Assembly: GCA_942491465.1 (NCBI GenBank)
Contig: CALOBA010000081.1
Coordinates: 111,608 to 175,607, forward strand
DNA: 64,000 bases
Reading direction: 5' to 3'
Origin: CALOBA01 sp942491465
GTDB taxonomy: Bacteria; Pseudomonadota; Gammaproteobacteria; Chromatiales; Chromatiaceae
Every line of letters starts with the position of its first letter. Position 1 is the stretch's first letter. Below the pieces are notes generated by a model. That model had not been told where the DNA came from. It worked only from the letters and a program-made list of their open reading frames with translations, and made no database searches. Position numbers and translations under genes: made by a program. Positions 58,833-64,000 of this stretch are shown in pieces.

Positions 58833-59729
58833 ATGCCATCGCATGATCGCCCAACTGCCATCGCCCTGACCGTGCTCGCCCTGGGGGAATTTGCCGGCGC
58901 CATCTTCGGCGCCCTGTTTATCGCGCTCTACCAGATCCTTACGCTGCTCACCCTCAAATGGCAGACGTTGATCATCGCCTCGCTCGCCGCCGCCATGACA
59001 ACGGTGGCGCTACAGCTCGATGCAGGTGGCGATGGTCGAGCAACCAGCGGCGTGATCGCCTTTGATCGGCTACCTGATCCTCAGCGCCCAGCGCATCGAG
59101 CTGCCCGCCATCGCCGGTGTCGCCGCCATCCTCGGTGCCGTCAACGGGCTGTTCTTTACCTGGATGATCCGCCGCACGGCACGCCCTTGGCGGAGACCTT
59201 GACCGGACTGCTGTCCGGGCTCGTCGCCGGCGTCATCCTGTCCGTTGTCCTCCACTTTTATCCGGGCAACTTGAGCGCGTTCGTCATGGCCGCAGGGATC
59301 GTCGCCCTGGTCGGCTCCCTGTTCCAACTCAACGAGCACTGGATCGTCCAGGTCTGCAGCGGCTGGCTGCCGGCGGGGCTCGCCGCACCGATGGTCTCGG
59401 CGCTGATCGCCGCCGTCGTCGCGGCCAGCATCTGGATGATGAGCGGAACCACCGCAGCGGCAATGGACCTCGCCACCAAGGCGGTGATCGACGGTGTTGT
59501 CAGCGACGTTCCCGAGGGATTCCTGGGCGGCATGCTCGGCGGCGCGATCACCGGACTGGTGCTTGAGCTGCTCGGCTTCCACGTCGAGGAGCATGAGGGA
59601 CGGAGCCTGTGCGCGGGTATGGGAAGCATCCGCGCCAAGACGCCTAGGATCGGTTCAGAAACAAGTGGCGCAGACGCCCGGGAAACTTTTGACTGGCCCT
59701 GCGCTGCACCACTTGACTGCTTGACTTAG
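58833..59729 (+). CDS. Polytopic inner-membrane protein, unknown function, frameshifted middle
   Basis: The start ATG 58833 has a strong AGGAGGACCC. Hydrophobic segments: AIALTVLALGEFAGAIFGALFIALY, TLIIASLAAAMTTVAL, then (in another frame, about 59065-59190) IGYLILSAQRIELPAIAGVAAILGA, and SGLVAGVILSVVL, AFVMAAGIVALVGSLF, VSALIAAVVAASIWMM and GGMLGGAITGLVLELLG. Two indels, near 59065 and 59188, compensate each other. The last about 25 codons, from IGSETSGADA on, are encoded by 99-bp element copy 3, so the natural C-terminus is lost. No family recognised. Confidence 0.65.
   Translation: MPSHDRPTAIALTVLALGEFAGAIFGALFIALYQILTLLTLKWQTLIIASLAAAMTTVALQLDAGGDGRATSGVIAFDRLPDPQRPAHRAARHRRCRRHPRCRQRAVLYLDDPPHGTPLAETLTGLLSGLVAGVILSVVLHFYPGNLSAFVMAAGIVALVGSLFQLNEHWIVQVCSGWLPAGLAAPMVSALIAAVVAASIWMMSGTTAAAMDLATKAVIDGVVSDVPEGFLGGMLGGAITGLVLELLGFHVEEHEGRSLCAGMGSIRAKTPRIGSETSGADARETFDWPCAAPLDCLT
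59647..59725 (+). mobile_element. 99-bp inverted-repeat element, copy 3, degenerate (79 bp)
   Basis: The left end GGATCGGTTCAGAAACAAGT is intact; the centre and right arm are shortened (GCACCACTTG then a divergent TTGAC end). The flanks CTA (59644-59646) and TTA (59726-59728) are an imperfect match. It lies between two convergent genes; the right flank overlaps the dgkA stop codon. Confidence 0.75.
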
Positions 59730-60100
59730 CCGAACAAACGCGGCACCAGAATCAAGGCCCAGATCAACATTGCAAAGGCGATGCTGGTGAAGACCGCCGC
59801 CGAGGCGATGTCCTTGGCGCGTTTGGACAGCTCATGCCGTTCCAGGCCGACACGATCGACATTGGCCTCGATGGCCGAGTTCAGCAGTTCGACGATCGGC
59901 ACCATCAGCAGGCTGCCGACGAGCATGGCCCGCTCCGCCGGGGTCGCGCCCAACAGGATACCGACCGGGATCAGCGGCACCAACAGTATGACCTCTTGGC
60001 GAAACGCCTCCTCCAGTTCCCAACAGGCCTTGAAGCCCTTCATCGAATAGCCGAAGGCGTTGACGATTCGGCGCCAGCCTTTGGTGTTGTGATTGGCCAT
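59726..60100 (-). CDS. dgkA: Diacylglycerol kinase (DgkA family)
   Basis: 124 aa, three membrane helices. It has the signature VELLNSAIEANVDRVG and the N-terminal KACWELEEAFRQEV, which together hold the catalytic and metal-binding Glu residues. It recycles diacylglycerol to phosphatidate. The start at MANHNTKGW (60098-60100) is chosen because longer frames run into the tandem repeat upstream of gltS. The frame is intact, a rare clean gene in this stretch. Confidence 0.92.
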   Translation of the reverse strand: MANHNTKGWRRIVNAFGYSMKGFKACWELEEAFRQEVILLVPLIPVGILLGATPAERAMLVGSLLMVPIVELLNSAIEANVDRVGLERHELSKRAKDIASAAVFTSIAFAMLIWALILVPRLFG

Positions 60101-60192
60101 CGAGGTCCTCAGTGGTGCGCATGGATGAATCGATACGGGCCTTACATTATCCCCTGCACCCCCGACATTGCCAACCCGATTCCACAACCTAA

Positions 60193-60264
60193 GCAGCTTA
60201 CCCAGCCAACGCAACAGCAGCTTACCCAGCCAACGCAACAACAGCTTAACCAGCTAACGCAACC
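60193..60264. repeat. Three tandem 24-bp repeats between dgkA and gltS
   Basis: The unit begins GCAGCTTACCCAGCCAACGC. Copies at 60193-60216 and 60217-60240 are identical; the third (60241-60264) has four changes. It lies 13 bp upstream of the gltS ATG, inside its leader or promoter region, and also upstream of the divergent dgkA. Confidence 0.9.
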
Positions 60265-60276
60265 TTTGAGCCGCCC

Positions 60277-61513
60277 ATGTTCGAGCTACAAGATGGTGTC
60301 CTGCATATCCACTCCTTTCTTGCTTTCACCTGCGGTATCGTCGTGCTGTTCCTCGGTAAGCGCCTGAACGATGCGTTTGGATTCCTGCGCGAGTTCAGTA
60401 TCCCCGAGCCGGTCACCGGTGGTCTGCTCGTGTCGGTACTTTTTGGCCTGCTCTACTTCGCAACCGATATCGCCGTCGAGTTTGACCTCGCGGCCCGCGA
60501 CCTGCTGCTGGTGTATTTCTTCACCACCATCGGCATCAACGCCAGCCTCTCGGACCTGAAGGCCGGCGGCAAGCCGCTGGTGTTCCTGCTCGCGATCACC
60601 ATCGCCTTCATGTTCGCGCAGAACCTGACCGGTATCTCCATCGCCAATCTGTTCGACCTACCAGGCTGCGGTCGGCATGCTCGGCGGTACCGTTTCGCTG
60701 ATTGGCGGCCATGGCACGGCAATCGCCTGGGCACCGCAGATCGCCGCGGAGTTCAACATCGCCAACGCGATGGAGATCGGCATCGCCTGTGCCACCTTCG
60801 GACTGATCCTGGCCAGCCTCCTGGGCGGGCCGATCGCCAAGTTCCTGATCACCCGCTACGACCTCAAGCCGACGGCGGTCGAACACTCTGGACGTCGGCA
60901 TGACCGAGGAGCAGGACAAGAAGGGGATCGATCACCTGGATCTTCTCGACGCCCTGCTGGCCATCCACGCCAGCATCATCGTTGGCGCACTGCTGAACGA
61001 GGCTGTCGCCGAAGCGGGACTGAAACTGCCGCTTTTCGTTACCTGCCTGTTCGCCGGCATCATCCTGACCAACCTGGTACCGAAGAGCTTCCCACGCATC
61101 AGCGGCCGTGAGTGGCCGACGCGAACCCCAGCCGTCGCCCCGATTGCCGACGGCGTTTCGCTCGGCTCCTTCCTGGCGATGTCGCTGATGAGCATGCAGC
61201 TTTGGACCCTGATCGACCTGGCCGGACCGATCTTCACCATCCTCGCGGCCCAGTTCGCACTTGCCGTCGCCGTCAACATCTTCATCGTCTTCAGGCTCAT
61301 GGGCGCGAACTATGACGCCGCCGTCGTCTGCTCCGGCTTCGGAGCGGATCTCATCACTGTGCTCGACGCCCACCGCGATGGCCAATATGGCCGCCGTTTC
61401 GCAGCGCTATGGCGCGTCGCATATGGCCTTTATCATCGTGCCGCTGATCGCGGCCTTTTTCATCGACCTGGTCAACGCACTACTGATCCCGTTCTTCCCA
61501 GACCTTCAGCTAG
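60277..61513 (+). CDS. gltS: Sodium/glutamate symporter (GltS family), frameshifted
   Basis: About 405 aa over at least three indels (near 60660, 60888 and 61360). Segments in order: FELQDGVLHIHSFLAFTCGIVVLFLGKRLN, REFSIPEPVTGGLLVSVLFGLLY, GMLGGTVSLIGGHGTAIAWAP (the re-entrant loop motif), LDLLDALLAIHASIIVGALLN and AMANMAAVSQRYGASHMAFIIVPLIAAFFIDLVNALLIPFF. About ten membrane helices in two inverted halves. It imports glutamate with sodium. The end at TAG 61511-61513 assumes one more indel near 61495; in the literal frame it runs on to 61686 over the convergent gene. Confidence 0.82.
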
Positions 61514-62296
61514 GTCGGATCGGGTCGCTCAAAGGTGCAGGGTCTGCGTCAGCCCCGCGCACCTTCACCCTTGCAGAGGTCTTGAGCGCATCGAGTTCGG
61601 CCTCGTCGAACTCAGGCGCCGACGTTCCATTCAACGCTGGACAACGGACCTGTCCGTTGAAGTGCTCGGCCAGCAGCGATAGGTAGGTCGCCCCGGGTCG
61701 GACAATCCGCGCTCGGCGCAGAGCCAGCGAAACCATCGGCTGCCGATGGCGACATGCCCGACCTCATCGCGCAAGATGACTGCCAGCGCGTCGGCGCTGG
61801 CATCGTCGCCGGCGCCCCGCAGCCGGGTGATCATCGCCGGTGTTACGTCCAGACCCCGCGCTTCGAGCACCCGCGGCACGAGCGCCATCCGCCGCAGCGG
61901 ATCTTCAGCAGTCGCAACGGCCATCTGCCAAAGCCCATCATGGGCCGGCAGATCCCCGTAGTCCGCCCCCAGCGCGCGGAGCCGATCGCGCATCAGCCCG
62001 AAGTGGCGGGCCTCCTCGTCGGCAACCGAGATCCAATCGCCGTGGAACGCCGCCGGCAGGTCCGGGAAACGCTGCACCGCATCCAATGCCAGGTTGATGG
62101 CATTGAATTCGATGTGCGCGACGGCGTGCAGCAAGGCCGCTCGTCCGCGGGCATCGCCCAAGCCGCGTCGCGGCAGCGAGCGCGGCGGCACCAGCGCGGG
62201 GCACTCGGGTCGACCCGGATCATCAAGCGGCTCCCAGTCCATCGGCGCGCCGGCGGTCAGCTCGCCTTGCCGCCATCGCTCGGCCAGCGCGGCCAC
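61506..62296 (-). CDS. DUF455 family ferritin-like protein, one frameshift
   Basis: About 262 aa. Ferritin-like helices carry the carboxylate/His motifs LHAVAHIEFNAINLALDAV, WISVADEEARHFGLM, EARGLDVTPAMI and ILRDEVGHVAIGSRWF. The C-terminal end, GATYLSLLAEHFNGQVRCPALN, is in another frame after an indel near 61700 and stops at 61506. The GTG at 62296 is only the first usable start; family sequence (SAWRSEIRSARAL) continues upstream in frame, so the true N-terminus is uncertain. Function unknown; possibly a diiron or tRNA-hydroxylase-like protein. Confidence 0.75.
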
Positions 62297-62646
62297 GAGC
62301 GCGCGCGCGCTGCGGATCTCGCTCCGCCAGGCAGACGGCAGCAGCCGGAGCCGTCAGGACTAGCTGTTGACCAGATCTCAAAGGGTCTTGGAACGCCGTT
62401 GACGTCATCTTGTCCTACTGTTGTATAGATAATAACTGAGACGCAGGCTGGACTGAGGGCAGACCCGCCCCATCTACCAGACCGATTGATGGTCCGCATA
62501 AACCGGACCGGAAGAATCGGTTATCCTTCATCGGTAATCGACCAAGCACTGAAACACGCCACCGGCACCACGGCCGGCCAAACAGCCACAGATGCGGCCT
62601 GGCATGCCGGCCCCGCAGTCTGGGTGAAGAGAGGTTTTCGTCCACC

Positions 62647-62931
62647 ATGAGACTTTGCAGCAGTTGCCGAAAGAGCCCCTGGCCATTCGTCATGGTCGCC
62701 TTCATCAGCACAATGATCGCGTTCGTCACCTGGCTGATGCTGGGCTACGCCCAGGGCAGCCCGCTGGTGCAGATCCTGGGCACATTCGGGGTTTTCGTCG
62801 CGATCGGGGCAACCATGCTGCACTATGTCCTCAGCTGCATGCGCCGCCACTGCGCCCAGCTCGGGCATCAGCACCATCATGGGGAAATACGGAAGATCGA
62901 TCGCAACCCTCAGCTCAACGCATCGAGCTGA
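62647..62931 (+). CDS. Small membrane protein, unknown
   Basis: 94 aa with two hydrophobic segments (FVMVAFISTMIAFVTWLMLGYA and ILGTFGVFVAIGATMLHYVLSCM), an N-terminal CSSCRK and a His-rich cytosolic tail (HQHHHGE). GAGAGG lies about 14 nt upstream of the ATG. Cys pairs and clustered His suggest metal binding, but that is a guess. No family recognised. Confidence 0.55.
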   Translation: MRLCSSCRKSPWPFVMVAFISTMIAFVTWLMLGYAQGSPLVQILGTFGVFVAIGATMLHYVLSCMRRHCAQLGHQHHHGEIRKIDRNPQLNASS

Positions 62932-63066
62932 GCGCAATCACCAAACGGCACTGGTCGTCACGGAAGGATAACCGCCCGACACATCCGGCCGCCCCGCGTA
63001 AGCAGGGTGTCGCCGGACCCCTCAGCGTGCCTGCCCCACACCAGCCCGGCATCCGCTGTTCCGTAA

Positions 63067-63164
63067 GGATCGATTCAAAAACAAGTGGTGCAGACGCCCG
63101 CTCGCTGAGCCTTTGGATTGGCCGTTTCGTCGCTGCGTCTGCACCACTTGTTTCTGAACTCGAC
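63067..63164 (+). mobile_element. 99-bp inverted-repeat element, copy 4 (98 bp), with TAA target duplication
   Basis: Starts GGATCGATTCAAAAACAAGT and ends CCACTTGTTTCTGAACTCGAC. The arms are intact with a few substitutions. TAA flanks it at 63064-63066 and 63165-63167. It lies in intergenic DNA. Confidence 0.9.
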
Positions 63165-63404
63165 TAAGTTCTGACGTAGGCTCCTTGTGGGACACCGTGG
63201 GCTATGACCCCCACCGGTTGCCGCCGAGCGATGTGCGCGTTCATTCGCGTAGCACTCGGCGCCCCCTTGATTCACGTGCTGCACATAGGCATCGAAGCCG
63301 CCTGCCGGGTGAGTATCCATCCACGGAATGATTCCGTGAGCTTGCCTTCGCGCAGACGTGCGGGGGGCTCATCGCGCTTGACCTCGACCTTGATGACATT
63401 GCTC
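63165..63404. other. Intergenic region with possible gene remnant
   Basis: No complete gene. On the minus strand a short open stretch reads GESNVIKVEVKRDEPPARL and may be the frameshifted continuation of the gene at 63405-64000 or an unrelated fragment. Not assignable. Confidence 0.3.
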
Positions 63405-64000
63405 TCACCAATGGCGCGCTCGGGGTCGCGAAGGACGGTCTCGCCGGCCTACCGCTTTCAGCGTGAAAAGTCGCTCGTGCGACTGCGCCGCTCGGTCAAC
63501 CGGTCCGGCGAGACCGAGGAGCAACAAGCGCTTGTACTCGACCTGGGCATCGAACTCGTCATCGAAAGCGGCCACGCTGAAGCCTGATTGCAGGGCCACG
63601 GAGCCACGGCCGACCAGATAGAGGAAAAGGTCGTGCAGATCTTGCCAAGTGTGCTTGGGCCATGGTCGATCCCAGTCGATCCCGTAGCGGATCTGCCGAC
63701 CGATGAAGCGGAAGAACTGGCGCAGCACCCATTCGCGCTCGTCGTCTTCTTCGATCAAGACGCTTGAGCGGGCGCGATCGAGCTCCGTCAGACACTGGCG
63801 CAGGTTGCGCGTCATCAGCATGAACAGCCGCTGCTCGAGCGTCAAACCCACCGGGACACCCTGTTGGGCCGCACTCGCCGACGTCATGGGCTTCGGCAGC
63901 CCGGCGGCTGCCTTAAGAATGGGCTTCTTGAGACTTTCCATCGCCGCAACCCGGTCATAGGGGTCCATGCGGGACCGCTGGACGCGGTCGAGTTCAAGCA
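63405..64000 (-). CDS. Conserved protein, possibly an atypical PilZ (tPilZ) c-di-GMP receptor, 5' end outside window
   Basis: The frame is open through the right edge (LELDRVQRSRMDPYDRV...). Conserved-looking stretches are LRQCLTELDRARSSVLIEEDDEREWVLRQFFRFIGRQIRYG, WDRPWPKHTWQDLHDLFLYL and EYKRLLLLGLA. The last resembles the helical region ahead of tPilZ domains as I remember them. After LAGP (about 63490) the sequence loses family character, so a frameshift or truncation is likely. Family assignment tentative. Confidence 0.45.
   Translation of the reverse strand, partial: LELDRVQRSRMDPYDRVAAMESLKKPILKAAAGLPKPMTSASAAQQGVPVGLTLEQRLFMLMTRNLRQCLTELDRARSSVLIEEDDEREWVLRQFFRFIGRQIRYGIDWDRPWPKHTWQDLHDLFLYLVGRGSVALQSGFSVAAFDDEFDAQVEYKRLLLLGLAGPVDRAAQSHERLFTLKAVGRRDRPSRPRARHW

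Overview
The window looks like one stretch of a gammaproteobacterial chromosome, most probably a purple sulfur bacterium or close relative (Chromatiales). This is an inference from gene content: an exosortase A (XrtA) exopolysaccharide locus, a CobZ-type cobalamin cluster, phosphoketolase with glycogen phosphorylase, polyphosphate kinase, an acetoacetyl-CoA reductase for PHB, and the order aroA-cmk-rpsA-ihfB. No photosynthesis gene lies in the window. Most of it is visibly GC-rich; the first 13 kb is noticeably more AT-rich.

Layout. 1-13.1 kb, all on the minus strand: XrtA exopolysaccharide locus (export protein, chain-length protein, tyrosine kinase, outer-membrane protein, two XrtA-associated glycosyltransferases, exosortase/EpsI fusion, O-ligase), followed by a GT4 glycosyltransferase and a GH13 sugar phosphorylase cut by the window edge. 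13.4-21.3 kb: CbbY-like phosphatase, dksA-gluQ, then phosphoketolase-glycogen phosphorylase-lipoprotein. 21.6-26.5 kb: RND efflux pump. 27.2-33.8 kb: cobalamin genes, with cbiB, cbiZ and cobM on minus and a split CobZ pair plus cobK on plus. 33.8-39.9 kb: a rearrangement scar of gene fragments (PepSY protein, response regulator, ppk1 copy, REP-associated transposase, type I restriction subunit, DNA methylase), an AbrB-Doc toxin-antitoxin pair, an ISL3 insertion sequence and two kinds of small inverted-repeat element. 40.0-53 kb: intact ppk1, secreted subtilase, cmoB, pyk, a cobalamin-binding protein with the CarH photosensor motif next to a GGDEF/EAL protein, and a flavin disulfide oxidoreductase. 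53.2-61.7 kb: aroA, cmk, rpsA, ihfB, phaB, a membrane protein gene, gltS and a DUF455 gene, nearly all carrying frameshifts. 61.7-64 kb: sparse, ending in a partial conserved gene.

Main discoveries. (1) A 99-bp inverted-repeat mobile element in four copies; three carry perfect 3-bp target duplications, and one can be excised on paper to restore the reading frame of the transposase gene it interrupted. (2) A second, 216-bp element with 18-bp terminal inverted repeats and a 5-bp duplication. (3) A stand-alone B12 photosensor-like protein 16 bp upstream of a c-di-GMP enzyme, in a window that also encodes cobalamin synthesis and remodelling. (4) A decayed second ppk1 whose four internal deletions are all multiples of three and all lie between short direct repeats. 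(5) A sharp rise in frameshift density after about 53 kb in genes that should be essential, which probably reflects sequence quality but must be resolved before any of them is called a pseudogene.
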